Notes: generated by a model from the letters alone, not told the origin. Shown: positions 45,450 through 58,683, counted from the stretch's first letter. The stretch is 64,000 bases of DNA from Mytilus edulis (GCF_963676685.1 NC_092354.1:13894746-13958745), one strand, 5' to 3'. Numbers and translations are program-made.

Positions 45450-45745
45450 AAGCTAGAGCATGCCTCACAGGCACGGATCCAGGGGGCTGAGGGTTGGACA
45501 TGTTGGAACCCCCCCTTTCTTTACTGGACGATCAATGCATTTGAATGGGGACATGTAGTTTAACACCCCCCCCCCCCCCCCCCCCCCCCAATTTGTCCTG
45601 GGTTAGGAACCCCTTTATATGACTCAGGATCCACCCAAGTCTCATGTTTTGGGATTTTCTCGTTGCAATGAAGACCCATTGGTGACCTATGGCTGTTATC
45701 TGCTCTTTGGTCATGTTGTTATCTCTTTGATACATTCCCCATTTC
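45450..45745. repeat. Poly-C tract and dispersed retroelement tail
   Basis: A C19 run at 45571-45589 lies within a 'cggatccag..' type repeat; 45640-45740 ('tctcgttgcaatgaagaccc', 'tgttgttatctctttga') is the same tail family as 63655-63790. Confidence 0.6.
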
Positions 45746-45749
45746 CATT

Positions 45750-48080
45750 TCAATTTTCTTTTCAGTTCTATTATAAATATTAGAAACGAGTTTGGCGCGT
45801 TTACAAAAATATAATTGTCTGTGCTGACAGGGGAGTATGTGTGCATACCAATATTTAAATTTTCTAGGCCTTCTTTTTGAATATTTTGTGCATTTCTTGG
45901 TAAAATACTGTCAGACCTCGAGTGCTGTTGTTTTACAAAAACGGTCAAGTAATGTAGGGGAAAGAAACGAACTAAAAAGAACCAAAATAAGCCACAACTA
46001 ATGGGGGTCTCATTGGGGGTTCTGTTCACGGATCCCGCTTAGTTACTTTTTATTTTTTTAGATTCCCGCATGATGCCATTACGCTTACACTATATAAGTG
46101 AACAATTCTGATATTTTTGTAATTTCCCATGTCCCGCTAAACTTCATTTCGCTTTTTCACGGCACAACAAAAAATACACCTCGACAATCCCGAGTCCCGC
46201 TCAGACCCCCTTCTACATACATAATGAATAGTTTACTATGTAGTCAGTAGTCGGGTCAAATACACATGTATATACTTTTAGACGACCTTAGATTCATTTC
46301 ACAGCGAAAATACTCATTAATATTGAACATTTTAGATCACTTCACATTTAGATTTTATAACTTTTAAAATGAAGACCTGGCATATAGATTGAAGATCATT
46401 TAATCGAAAGATGATAATTTCTCAATGAGCAACTGTAACCAGGTACTGCATTTTTTTGCATGTGTCAAGAAACAGTTAAAAGTTAAACTTCTCATCTGGA
46501 CTTTTTAATTAGTCTGTATACCGGACCTCTTCTCTATTTTGGGATTGAAAACAAATCTAAAGTTAAAAATGCGGTTTTGAGCCTATTTCTTCTTCTTAAT
46601 TTGGTAACACGTTAAGCCATTAGTGACACTAATATGGTATATTACCAATAAAAAGGCCATATATTTCGGTGTGTAGAAATACTGCAAAAGACTTCTTAGT
46701 GCACTAAGAAGAAAGTTTTTGCATTAAGGACACTAAAACGATGTTTTAAGATCACAGCGAGCATGACTATAAGAGGGTATGATTAAAAACCTCATTTCTA
46801 TAAAGTTAGGTATCAATAGATTTTGTAATTTTGAAGTTAAATGACTTTTTAATAAACGCGTGCCACTCGCCACGTGACCAACGGTTTATTGCAGATTCCC
46901 GAATCATCATGTTCAATCAACCTAATCCAATAAGCAATTGTCTTTTTGATCGTTACTTATTGATTAATCAATGGTTGTTAACCTAACGGTTTAGCGTGGT
47001 ATAATTTCAAGTTTATGAAAGAAAAATAAAAAATAAATTTTGTGTTTTAAAACTTTGCCTTTGTTATATATATTTAGTTTTTAAGGAAATTGCTAAGCAA
47101 GCTTTTTTTTTAATTAACAAACTCTATTATTAATATACAAATTGAGAAACAAAGGCTTTTGATATTTTATTTCCTTACTAACAACACAAGAGTTTACATA
47201 CTATCATTATTCCTTGAAAGACATTTGAGAGTATGTGGTGTCCATGGGGTTCTTCAAAATCCGATTACAGAAGTAATATAGAAAAACTCCAAGAGGTAAA
47301 ATTATTTGACGTTTTAAAAAGAGAATTATAGAATAAATCATAACTGTCTTCTATGAACGATAACTTTAAACTGGTGTCAATGCTTTTTTTTTTAACAATT
47401 CATCTTTATTTCAACAATTGAAGACGAATACCATTTTATTTTATAATGTAATAAGCACTATGGGCAAGCGCGGATCCAGAGCTTGAAGTGGGGGTTTGGA
47501 GGGAGGGGTTATGTGAGAAATGTTTAGAACACTAGAGAAGTTTTCTTGTTATACCAAACCATATGTTTTTCAATAAATGGCACACTTTTTGTTCATCCGG
47601 TATATGGTTACTCTAAATAAACTTTTAAGTGTATATATATATATATATATATAATTTTATAAGTTTAATTATTTAATCGAAATATTGATAAATGGCATAG
47701 TTCCTGACATTAGAAAAATGAATGAAGTATTGGCAACCAAATATCAATCCTCACTTTTCCGTGAAGTGTTCACAATTATTTGTCTTTATAAAATTAAAAG
47801 GATGAAAAAATCCAAAACTGAAAAGAGTTGAAAATACGGTATTACTTTAGAAGTAAAAAATATAGCAGACAGAATAAATACGACAGAAACAAACAAATGA
47901 AAAAAAATAGAGAACAATTTGAAATACCATATACTTGTACATGTTTGATCAGTATACTAGCAGATTATTCATGGTTCAAGGTTGAGCGAACATGAATTTC
48001 TACCGATTATACTAAAGGTGACAATCAACTTTTTGAGGTACGTGTCGAGAAAACATTATAGAAAAGATGTAATTTAAAAT
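45750..48080. other. Gene-poor region
   Basis: No exon supported. A 20-bp palindrome 'cttcttagtgcactaagaag' lies at 46692-46711 and a (TA)n tract near 47632-47653. Confidence 0.4.
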
Positions 48081-48086
48081 TATGAA

Positions 48087-48498
48087 AGGAGTAGGTCCGG
48101 TTAGGACCGATTTTGGCCTCAAATTTCAGGTTCATCTGACGAAAGATTTTGACCACTTTTGAAACACTTAAGTGTCTATTTTATTTGATTTAATAGTGTA
48201 TGTGGAAGATTTTCACTGATTTTGTCATTAAAAACGATCCGATTCAAGCTCAAATATGAAAAATCCAGCAAATATGCCGGAAAATGTCATTTTTCAGATG
48301 GTTTTTGCCATTTAGCATGACTTTATGGTGCCAGTACCCGATATATGTGCCATGCATGTATTGTCAAAAAAAGCCCATATTTATGAAGCTGAAGCATTCT
48401 ACTGTCCAAAAAATAACTAAAAGTTTCCTTTTAACAATTTTGTAAAGCTGCTATATTTTGGGGCCTAAAAGGGGTCTTACCGGACCTTCTCCTTTTAC
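48087..48498. mobile_element. TIR element 'aaaggagtaggtccggt'
   Basis: Inverted ends AAAGGAG(T/A)AGGTCCGGT(T/A)A around ~410 bp without ORF. No clear target duplication seen. Confidence 0.6.
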
Positions 48499-48797
48499 AA
48501 AGTCTATTTCTATATGCCATATCCTTTGTGACAGTTGTATCATTCCATCAGGTCCTTAGTGCATATTTTTGTTCTTAGTGCACTAAGGAGGTCCTTTGCG
48601 GTGTTTCCACGGACCCCATATATTTAAAGCTGTTCAAAATTCTGTACATTATAGGTACGTGTATCAGATTGGACAATTATTGTCATATATATAAAAAGAA
48701 TTACTGTATAAGTTATCTAGTATGAAATATGTCCACTGGACCGACCGTGCAAGGGCTATGTATATTATATCATGTATATAACCAGTCAATATTAAAA

Positions 48798-48890
48798 AAA
48801 AGATGTGGTATGATTGCCAATGAGACAACTATCCACAACAGACCAAAATGACACAAACATCAACAACTATAGGTCACACAAGGTCGTTAA
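48798..48890 (+). repeat. SINE-like fragment
   Basis: 'gatgtggtatgattgccaat' through 'aactataggtcac'; truncated. Confidence 0.7.
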
Positions 48891-49031
48891 AAACTTCCAT
48901 TTATTGTTGTCCACTGAAAATAAGCTCATAAAAACACGAATCCCCGTTTACTCAATTTCACCTTTATTTGTTAATATTTCTTTATCTTTTTCTTTTGATT
49001 TTATCATATCTTTTTTTGTGAAATATTTTGT

Positions 49032-49210
49032 GTGGTCGGCGAACATGAAATTGCCTCCGATGCTACAAAGAAAATTTGTTTAATGTCATCTGTTGCAATA
49101 TATGCTAAGTACTACACGTGGACAGGATGTTCCCCAGAAAATAAGTTATACACACCCCGATATAACCCCGAGGGCACACGCTACTGTCATATGGAAAATT
49201 ACTGGGTCAC
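49032..49210 (+). CDS. Possible cysteine-containing exon, unrecognised
   Basis: Open frame of about 59 codons before a weak donor 'gtaatc' at 49211: KKICLMSSVAIYAKYYTW, then TGCSPENKLY, then GTRYCHMENYWVTCKM. The four Cys and aromatic residues look extracellular, but no convincing acceptor precedes it (the 'acaaag' at 49070 is the best). A second weak candidate follows at 49709-49860 (AHYSECFRQDDENN). No family recognised. Confidence 0.3.
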
Positions 49211-49214
49211 CTGT

Positions 49215-50250
49215 AAGATGGTAATCAGCCATGCAACTAATTAGGTTACTGACCATGTCACTTCAATTTAAAAAGTTTATCGTTAGATATCAAAATGATA
49301 AATTCATTTTTAATCAAAAATTTAAGAACTAAAAGATTTATCATTATAATGAAGTGAAATAATTCAACCAAACTCGTATAAAGATTATATACATATTTTT
49401 TTAATCTATGCCGGAAAGAATTGAAAAACTGTATTTATAATTTTTAATTTGTTTTATAGACATCTGTGTAGGTCTCATGAAATGGAACTCACGCATGCCT
49501 AATTAAGATTTTTAAATTTATTGAAAAATATAACAAAAATTTAGGTTTGATATTAAATTAAAGTTTATACCTTTCCGCGCTGTAATTTATTTGATATGAC
49601 ATGAATCAAGCAAATTGTTTGAGGGATTTATGGGTTTGTCCATACAACGTATAAAAAAAGAAGTGTATGTTATTATAGTATTTCACATGCCTTGTTTTCG
49701 CCTTAAAGCTCATTATTCAGAGTGTTTCAGACAAGATGATGAAAATAACGTGCAAGATACTTTTTTCGATTATCGTGAAGAGACAATTTTAATTCCCATT
49801 CCTCCATGCACTCTACCCCTGTTGAATTGTATATTTATAATTCCTCGTGCTTTTAATTAGCCCTCCCCCTTTCGTGGTTACCGTTATGCCAACAAATACC
49901 CGAGGCTTGATTTACATGTAAAAATCATGGGCGGATCTAGTCATGATAAAGGGGGTTCCAACTACATGTCTCCATTAAATAAGGGGTGTCATTGCCGCTG
50001 GGTTTCTGTTACCTCACCCTTTTCATATAATTTAGATTTCAAAAGTTTATACCTTATTCATATATTGTGTAGGTTAAAACGTTATCTTTTCACATATTGT
50101 AAGCGTTTTGATTGGTGTTCAATGCAACAGTGCACTACCTTTGTGTCAAAAGAGAGTTTTTACCGACCTGTTCACATATATTTAAGGTTCTTATATTAAA
50201 ACTTTTCCTGATGCACAGGTAACCTATTCCAACGGAACGTCCTATCACCT
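49215..50250. other. Mostly unassigned sequence
   Basis: 'catgggcggatctag' at 49928 is a remnant of the 30626-type element. Otherwise only the weak exon candidate noted above. Confidence 0.35.
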
Positions 50251-50254
50251 TGTA

Positions 50255-50600
50255 TATAGATATAGGAAGATGTGGTGTGAGTGCCAATGAGACAACTATC
50301 CATCCAAATAACAATTTAAAAATTAAACCATTATAGGTTAAAGTACGGCCTTCAACACGGAGCCTTGGCTCACACCGAACAACAAGCTATAAAGGGCCCC
50401 AAAATTACTAGTGTAAAACCATTCAAACGGGAAAACCAACGGTCTAATCTATATAAACAAAACGAGAAACGAGAAACACGTATATATAACATAAACAAAC
50501 GACAACTACTGTACATCAGAATCCTGACTTAGGACAGGTGCAAACATTTGCAGCGGGATTAAACGTTTTAATGGATCCAAAATTTCTCCCTTTTTCTGTA
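50255..50600 (+). repeat. SINE-like repeat, long copy
   Basis: 'gatgtggtgtgagtgccaat', 'gagccttggctcacaccgaa', 'acaaacgacaactactgtac', 'tgacttaggacaggtgcaaa'; the best-preserved member of this family in the window. Confidence 0.75.
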
Positions 50601-51356
50601 GGAACTTGAGAGGATTCCCGAGATTATCATTTATGCAATGATTGCTCACAAAAAGCTAGGGGAGTCCAATCCCGGATTCCATCCCCTTCGACCCGCCACA
50701 GAATACAGATATAATTGATAATTGTTATTTAAAAGTCATATACTATAGCCACTATATAGTACTAGAACCGAACACCTGTTTTGTGTTATATATACATACA
50801 CCACATCTTCCTATGTCTATATAGCTGATTTACCGTAAATAACTGCGAGAAAATTAATAAAACACAAGTTGATAATTGTCTCTTCTCTGCTAATTTTAAT
50901 GTGCATGCAATATTCACTCTGATTTACTTGTGAGACCACCGACCCTAATAATAATTACCTACAAAATAATAGGTGCTCCTTCACTGGGAAGGACATTTCG
51001 GATCTGATCAATTTATTGGTTCCATTCCCCCATTCTACACTTCTCCTCAGAAAAAATGCCTTGCAATGCGTCATATTTATCTGGACTACTAACTTACTTC
51101 CATATAACTTCGAAAACAGACAATAATCTATTTCATTGGATGAGATTGGGCTCACGGATTTTTTAATGGATTGGTAATTTTTATTTATAGCACAAGTTTA
51201 CCAAACAAAATTAATCACATTTTTCACCCTACAAATCAAATGGTTGCCTCCTCTTCTGACTGACTTACACTAGCTAAAAACATATAAACATATTCATATG
51301 AATATTTGGTATCATTTATTTTGTGTGACAACTCTTCACCAATGACCTGAGTGATT

Positions 51357-51502
51357 AGGGGGGGGGGGGGGGGTGTCCAAATAATTATGACGTCTTGAAA
51401 GGCTATTATATTTTTTTTCTTTGACGCCTAACATCGACGTAGAAAAAAAATATAATAGCCTTTCAAGACGTCATAATTATTTGGAAAGGGGGGGGGGGGG
51501 GG
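51357..51502. mobile_element. Foldback MITE between two poly-G tracts
   Basis: 51376-51419 pairs with 51442-51485 (about 44-bp near-perfect arms: 'tccaaataattatgacgtct' ... 'gacgtcataattatttgga'). G runs of about 15-17 flank both sides (51357-51373 and 51488-51502). Confidence 0.82.
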
Positions 51503-51830
51503 TTCAGATGGGGGATGGTTGCCTCAGTCATGTTTCTGTAATCAACAAAAATTTTCACACAAAAAGGGGGGCAGGGATTTCTCCTTAATAAGAAATCTCT
51601 ATTTTCAGCATAAGCTCATATAAATTTGCCTTTTGAAGAACTGAAATTAATATGAGACGGCTAATGGATTTTTCAGATGCTTTACATTAAAATACACCCA
51701 TGTGACATACACAATTATATATAACGTTAGATCCAAATTTAAAAAGCTATTTTTTTTCAATATTCAAATAATGTAGGATCAAATCTTGATACTTGTATGT
51801 AGTTGAAATTGTTAGCTTTAAACATTAAAC

Positions 51831-52680
51831 CTAGAGGCTCTAAAGAGCCTGTGTCGCTCACCTTGGTCTATGTGAATATTAAACAAAGGACGCAGAATGA
51901 TTCATGACAAAATTGTGTTTTGGTGATTGTGATGTGTTTGTACATCTTAATTTACTGAACATTCTAGCTGCTTACAATTATCTCTATCTATAATGAACTT
52001 GGCCCAGTAATTTCAGGAGAAGATTTTTGTAAAACATTACTTAGATTTACGAAAAATGGTTAAAAATTGACTATACACGGCAATAACTCCTAAACGGGTC
52101 AACTGACCATTTCGGTCATGTTGACTTATTTGTAAATCTTACTTTGCTGAACATTATTGCTGTTTACAGTTTATCTCTATCTATAATAATATTCAAGATA
52201 ATAACCAAAAACAGCAAAATTTCCTCAAAATTACTAATTCAGGGGCAGCAACCCAACAATGGGTTGTCCAATTCATCTGAAAATTTCAGGGCAAATAGAT
52301 CTTTACCTGATGAACAATTTAATACCGAGTCAGATTTGCTCTAAATGCTTTGGTTTTGAGTTATAAGCCAAACACTGCATTTTACCCCTATGTTCTTTTT
52401 TTAGCTGTGGCAGCCATCTTGGTTGGTTAGCAGTCACGCAAAACATTTTTTAACCTAAATACCTCAATGATAGTTGTGGCCAAGATTGGTTAAATTTGGC
52501 CCAGTTGTTTCAGAGAAGATTTTTGTAAAAGATTACTAAGATTTATGAAAAATGGTTAAAAATTGACTATAAAGGGCAATAACTCCTAAACGGGTCAACT
52601 GACCATTTCGGTCATGTTGACTTATTTGTAAATCTTATTTTGCTGAACATTATTGCTTTTTTACAGTTTATTTTCAAAAT
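51831..52680 (+). mobile_element. Family A tandem-monomer element, copy 4, 3'-truncated
   Basis: Left end 'agaggctctaaagagcct' intact; breaks off in the second monomer at 'gcttttttacagtttatttt', without hairpin end. Confidence 0.75.
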
Positions 52681-54125
52681 CAATTGCCACCTGTGGGTGA
52701 CGTAAGAGAAGGGAAGCCATATCTCGGAGAAGGTTGGTAGCTATCGAGAATATTTTACACGATCAAGACCTAATTGAATACGGTATCATGCTTCATATGG
52801 ACTGTTTGTACAAAATCTGACTATCTATAAAACCAGGTTCAATCCACCATTTTCTACATTAGAAAATGCCTGTACCAAGTCAGGAATATGACAGTTGTTA
52901 TCCATTCGTTTGATGTGTTTGGACTTTTGATTTTTGATTTTCCTTTTTGAATTTTCCTCGGAGTTTAGTATTTTTGTGTTTTTACTTATACTACCAAATT
53001 CACAAGAAATTCTTATTTTATAATTGAAAGCCAGGAATTGAACTGTGGTAGAGATGACTATATTTTCTTACACCAGTCTATCAAATCATTGAACGTCACA
53101 GAGTCATGACATGATTATAATTTATGTGTTTAGTTTTCTTAAGCCAATATATACCATTCAAGCTAAAACACATAGAGTTATCTGATGCGCGTGTCTATTC
53201 CTAGGTACATTTGAACATACATACAAGAATATGCCATTCTAGGTGTTGCAATAATGGTTTAAGTGAGGATATGTGTCCATCTCCTTTCACGTAATATATC
53301 ACCCAGAATTTTATAACAAGTCATTTCAATGTGAAATCCACCTCACATGACGATAAACTTATCTTCTCTGTACAAATCAGGCAATTCCCACTGAATATCC
53401 ATTACCAAAAGTGGCTGATCTGCCGTTACTATTGATGTTTTTCTCGTATTAACTACTTAGTACATTTTCCTTCTTATCCATCAAATACCTGATCATTGCA
53501 ACTGAGTGAGCTTGTTTTCAAACAGCGGCATCATAGATTTTACACATACTTGATCTTACTTGCTTTTTAGAGTAATGAGATGAACTACGATTTATACCAG
53601 TTTTCCCTGGTAGTGCATACAAATCACTCATTATGTCTATAAATAGTTTGCGCATGCGCAAAATTGTTAAATCATGTGTGGCATAATCTTGAAAATGTTA
53701 TCAAACCAAATCATAATATCATTAAAAATCCCAAATCACCTATTTTATAGTTTATAGTTAAAAATATTTTTTAATGAATTTTGTTACATATTCGCGCATG
53801 CGCAAACCCTGTATATGTCAAATACTCATGTCTAGTGAATTATTCACATGAAAGGAAGGTAGCTACCAAACTTGACAGCTGTTTTTTACTAAAAGATTGA
53901 TTGATTGATTGTTGGTTGCTTTACGCCGCATTAGCACAAAAAGGCTATATCGCGGCGAGAGCTAATTCGAATATTTTTACAATTTAAAGCATATTTTTAA
54001 AATAAGACAAAAAGTCCTTCAATATACTAAAATTCTTGACTAAAGCAAATTGAGTATATACAAATAAAAATCAACAGTAAAATAACGTGATAAAAATTAA
54101 AATCGATTTAGATATAATAACATTT
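52681..54125. other. No gene; retroelement tails
   Basis: 52865-53000 is a dispersed tail ('gcctgtaccaagtcaggaat', 'ttttcctcggagtttagta'). 53897-53920 (gattgattgatt) is probably the 3' tail of the minus-strand LINE that follows. Confidence 0.5.
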
Positions 54126-55190
54126 TTATATTTTATAATAAATTCCAATTTCTTTTAAAAAAGCAACAATATTTGTAAATGGAACATCATTAAATAAATC
54201 ATACATGTTATTGACATTGAAATGCTTCTTACGAATATCAGCAAAGTCAATACAATTAATTAAAACATGTTTAATAGTATACTTGCAGTTGCAAGGAACA
54301 CATTGTGGTTCATCTTCATTTTTTAAAAGATACTCGTGTGTTATTCTAGTATGACCAATACGACATCTAGTAATAACACACTGATCTTTTCTGCACATAA
54401 TATTATCAAAAGGTTTGCCTAAACTAGGTTTAATTTCATGCAATTTATTATCATCTTTTTTACTCCATTTATTTTTCAATATATTAAAAACATATTCTCT
54501 AATATTAGATTGAAAATCAGTATATGGTATATCACAGTTAGATAGAGGGTCACCCAGGGCATTCTTTGCCTCAAGGTCTACAGCTGTGTTTCCAAGGATT
54601 CCAACATGACTCGGAACCCATAGAAATATTATTTCTTTCAGAAGAATTTTTAAATTCCTCATTACATATAAAATTTTCAGGATTGTTGGGTTTTTAATTT
54701 TAGTATTTCGTATAGCTTTTAAACATGAAAGTGAATCCGAACATATAATAAATTTGGATTTATCTGAAGAAGCAATAAATTTCAAAGCCAAAAGTATTGC
54801 TTCTGCTTCAGCAGTAAAGATGGATGCATCAGATGGCAAACGGAGGGTTGCAGCTCTGTCCCTGAAGACAGCAGCAGATGCAACTCTATCACCATCTTTT
54901 GATCCATCAGTATATACAGTTGAAAAATCTAGATAGTCGGCTTTAATTTCAGCATAGTGTTGCTGAATTAAAAGAGGATTTGTTTTATTTGTATTGTGTT
55001 CACGGAGATCAAATATCATTTTTGGTTTGGTAAGTTCCCATGGAGGACATTTGCAAGTTTGAACTTGAGCAGCAGATTTTAAATCAAAAGAAGCTAAATG
55101 TGGTTTTAAACGTAAACCTAACGGAGGAATTTTATTTTCATGTTTTGCAAAAATATCTTCATAAATCGGATTAAAAACACAGCTGTAGGC
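54126..55190 (-). CDS. Non-LTR retrotransposon ORF2 C-terminus: RNase H plus Cys/His motif
   Basis: Open on the minus strand from about 55190 to the stop at 54126, 5'-truncated. Begins with the linker YSCVFNPIYEDIFAK and PPLGLRLKPHL seen before RNase H in I/Jockey-type elements. RNase H core: VYTDGSKDG (Asp), FTAEAEAILLALK (Glu), IICSDSLSCLKAI (Asp), WVPSHVGILGNTAVDLEAK (His/Asp), so all four acidic/His positions are present. C-terminus: CRIGHTRITHEYLL, then CVPCNCKYTIKHVLINC, the CCHC-like tail of these elements. The endonuclease and reverse transcriptase are missing. The copy is intact in frame over about 350 codons, so fairly young. Confidence 0.88.
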   Translation of the reverse strand, partial: AYSCVFNPIYEDIFAKHENKIPPLGLRLKPHLASFDLKSAAQVQTCKCPPWELTKPKMIFDLREHNTNKTNPLLIQQHYAEIKADYLDFSTVYTDGSKDGDRVASAAVFRDRAATLRLPSDASIFTAEAEAILLALKFIASSDKSKFIICSDSLSCLKAIRNTKIKNPTILKILYVMRNLKILLKEIIFLWVPSHVGILGNTAVDLEAKNALGDPLSNCDIPYTDFQSNIREYVFNILKNKWSKKDDNKLHEIKPSLGKPFDNIMCRKDQCVITRCRIGHTRITHEYLLKNEDEPQCVPCNCKYTIKHVLINCIDFADIRKKHFNVNNMYDLFNDVPFTNIVAFLKEIGIYYKI

Positions 55191-55458
55191 TAAAAGAAGG
55201 TAAACAAAAAAAGTTTTCCTGAAAAAATCAGTATTTTCAAACTGAAAAAACAGCCATTTTAGAAAACAGCGGTGGCCATCTTGAAAAAATGATTTTTTTT
55301 AATGGCCAGCAGTTGTTTCTTTACAAGTATGTAATACTAAGTCTTTGTCGTAATTTTCATGATTGTATCATCATTTGCACAATTCCCTCGATTTTGCCTG
55401 CTAATATCTTCCACTAATATAAAATATGACGGTGGTTGAATTCACAAGATAATTACAG

Positions 55459-55829
55459 TTTACAAAAAACACTTCGTCGTTCATTTAAAAGTGTATACCA
55501 CCGGGTTTTACCCTTATTCGCTAATAACTGATCAGGAAACTTTTCCTTGTAGCATTTGCAATGCATCTCATGAACTGAGGTTTGAAAGAGATATACTAAT
55601 CAAACTACCAATGGAGGATAATTGGTTTGATGGCAGTTTGAAAGAAATGTACCATCAAATGCTACATTTAACAATTAGTGAAATAAAAAAAAATAATGAT
55701 TTTTCATGTAGAAACTGGAGTACTATGCAATGTTCAATATTTAGCCAAAAAGATTATTGAAAAAGATGAGTTCCAGTTTAGAATGGGAGAAAAAGTACAT
55801 GATACTATTTTAGATCTATTATTTGAAAG
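55459..55829 (+). CDS. Exon alpha, copy 1 of array
   Basis: After acceptor 'aattacag' the frame reads YKKHFVVHLKVYTTGFYPYS, then ITDQETFPCSICNASHELRF, then KLPMEDNWFDGSLKEMYHQM and LTISEIKK. A Cys-x-x-Cys pair is visible. A run of 9 A then breaks the frame (NNDFSCRNW... stop). In the third frame coding resumes: HVETGVLCNVQYLAKRI, then FRMGEKVHDTILDLLFE, up to donor 'gttagc'. Length 371 nt; only 3n+1 would be open throughout. Function unknown. Confidence 0.55.
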
Positions 55830-56095
55830 GTTAGCTTTTACAAATTAAGTTTCCCTTGAACAATCTAACAAATCTTCCACTCTGTAACAAGATGATATAT
55901 GTATATCACCTTCCACAATCATAACACTCTCTACACAAAACCACAAACACAAAATCAAAGTAGCAGCCATTTTTTCTTCCTTTTTTCTCGATTACGTATG
56001 ATATCACGTGATTAAATATTTTAGTATAGTGTTGATTTTGGTAAAGTGATGATTTTAATTATTAAATAATTATTTTCTCTTATCTTTTTTTTCAG

Positions 56096-56320
56096 AATAT
56101 GGAAGTGGATTATAACACTAGTATTAGAAAAAAGAAAACATCAAAGAAAACATCAAAGAAAATCAATAGAATATGAATGTCTTAGAAGAAAACCAGGAAC
56201 TTGTGTGATGTGTATATATGGGAACTTGTGTGCTATATACATATGAACTTAATTTGACTGTATAGATGTGTTTTATAAGAGTTAGATAAAATCTTTTCTA
56301 CTAATAAATTATAAAAACAC
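56096..56320 (+). CDS. Exon beta (first of five; others start 57179, 58259, 59317, 60425)
   Basis: Joined to alpha (phase 2) it reads RIWKWIITLVLEKRKHQRK, then SIEYECLRRKPGTCVMC, to TGA. In another frame it gives a short basic tail MEVDYNTSIRKKKTSKKTS with a stop kept as TGA or TAA in all copies. Which frame is used is unclear. AATAAA at 56303-56308. Confidence 0.45.
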
Positions 56321-56545
56321 ATATAATTTATTCTTTTTTTTCTTCTTATTTGATGATATAGTGGGAGTGTGTGATTTTGCGTTTGTATGTTTGTTTTTTT
56401 TGTTGGTTTTTTTTAAGTAAAGTTTCACATAAGAACTAAGAAAAATTAAAAAGATGTAAATATTTACATTCCTTAATAAAAAAAATGTTTTATTTTATAG
56501 TCGATATAAAATAAGACGGTGGTTGAATTCACAAGATAATTACAG

Positions 56546-56914
56546 TTTACAAAAAACACCTCGTCGTTCATTTAAAAGTGTATACCACCGGGTTTTACCC
56601 TTATTCGCTAATAACTGATCAGGAAACTTTTCCTTGTAGCATTTGCAATGCATCTCATGAACTGAGGTTGGAAAGAGATATACTAATCAAACTACCAATG
56701 GAGGATAATTGGTTTGATGGCAGTTTGAAAGAAATGTACCATCAAATGCTACATTTAACAATTAGTGAAATAAAAAAAAAATGATTTTTCATGTAGAAAC
56801 TGGAGTACTATGCAATGTTCAATATTTAGCCAAAAGGATTATTGAAAAAGATGAGTTCCAGTTTAGAATGGGAGAAAAAGTACATGATACTATTTTAGAT
56901 CTATTATTTGAAAG
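56546..56914 (+). CDS. Exon alpha, copy 2
   Basis: 369 nt, A10 run, stop directly after EIKKK. ELRLERD replaces ELRFERD of copy 1. Same downstream coding segment in the shifted frame. Confidence 0.55.
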
Positions 56915-57625
56915 GTTAGCTTTTACAAATTAAGTTTCCCTTGAACAATCTAACAAATCTTCCACTCTGTAACAAGATGATATATGTATATCACCTTCCA
57001 CAATCATAACACTCTCTACACAAAACAACAAACACAAAATCAAAGTAGCAGCCATTTTTTCTTCCTTTTTTCTCGATTACGTATGATATCACGTGATTAA
57101 ATATTTTAGTATAGTGTTGATTTTGGTAAAGTGATGATTTTAATTATTAAATAATTATTTTCTCTTATCTTTTTTCAGAATATGGAAGTGGATTATAACA
57201 CTAGTATTAGAAAAAAGAAAACATCAAAGAAAACATCAAAGAAAATCAATAGAATATAAATGTCTTAGAAGAAAACCAGGAACTTGTGTGATGTGTATAT
57301 ATGGGAACTTGTGTGCTATATACATATGAACTTAATTTGACTGTATAGATGTGTTTTATAAGAGTTAGATAAAATCTTTTCTACTAATAAATTATAAAAA
57401 CACAAATAATTTTTTTTTTTTTCTTATTTGATGATATAGTGGGAGCGTGTGATTTTGCGTTTGTTTGTTTGGTTTTTTTGTTGTTGTTTTTTTAAGTAAA
57501 GTTTCACATAAGAACTAAGAAAAATTATAAAGATGTAAATATTTACATTCCTTAATAAAAAAAAAAGTTTTATTTTATAATCGATATAAAATAAGACGGT
57601 GGTTGAATTCACAAGATAATTACAG

Positions 57626-57994
57626 TTTACAAAAAACACCTCGTCGTCCATTTAAAAGTGTATACCACCGGGTTTTACCCTTATTCGCTAATAACTGATC
57701 AGGAAACTTTTCCTTGTAGCATTTGCAATGCATCTCATGAACTGAGGTTGAAAAGAGATATACTAATCAAACTACCAATGGAGGATAATTGGTTTGATGG
57801 CAGTTTGAAAGAAATGTACCATCAAATGCTACATTTAACAATAAGTGAAATAAAAAAAAAATGATTTTTCATGTAGAAACTGGAGTACTATGCAATGTTC
57901 AATATTTAGCCAAAAGGATTATTGAAAAAGATGAGTTCCAGTTTAGAATGGGAGAAAAAGTACATGATACTATTTTAGATCTATTATTTGAAAG
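57626..57994 (+). CDS. Exon alpha, copy 3
   Basis: 369 nt, A10; ELRLKRD. Nearly identical to copy 4, so these two units are the latest duplication. Confidence 0.55.
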
Positions 57995-58683
57995 GTTAGC
58001 TTTTACAAATTAAGTTTCCCTTGAACAATCTAACAAATCTTCCACTCTGTAACAAGATGATATATGTATATCACCTTCCACAATCATAACACTCTCTACA
58101 CAAAACAACAAACACAAAATCAAAGTAGCAGCCATTTTGTCTTCCTTTTTTCTCGATTACGTATGATATCACGTGATTAAATATTTTAGTATAGTGTTGA
58201 TTTTGGTAAAGTGATGATTTTAATTATTAAATAATTATTTTCTCTTATCTTTTTTCAGAATATGGAAGTGGATTATAACACTAGTATTAGAAAAAAGAAA
58301 ACATCAAAGAAAACATCAAAGAAAATCAATAGAATATAAATGTCTTAGAAGAAAACCAGGAACTTGTGTGCTATATACATATGAACTTAATTTGACTGTA
58401 TAGATGTGTTTTATAAGAGTTATATAAAATCTTTTCTACTAATAAATTATAAAAACACAAATAATTTTTTTTTTTTTTTCTTATTTGATGATATAGTGGG
58501 AGCGTGTGATTTTGCGTTTGTTTGTTTGGTTTTTTTGTTGTTGTTTTTTTTAAGTAAAGTTTCACATAAGAACTAAGAAAAATTATAAAGATGTAAATAT
58601 TTACATTCCTTAATAAAAAAAAAAGTTTTATTTTATAATCGATATAAAATAAGACGGTGGTTGAATTCACAAGATAATTACAG

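Noticed and set aside
45532-46029. 165-codon minus-strand frame
   Set aside because: Starts in a dispersed repeat and ends in a poly-C tract (poly-Gly); no domain and no splice support.
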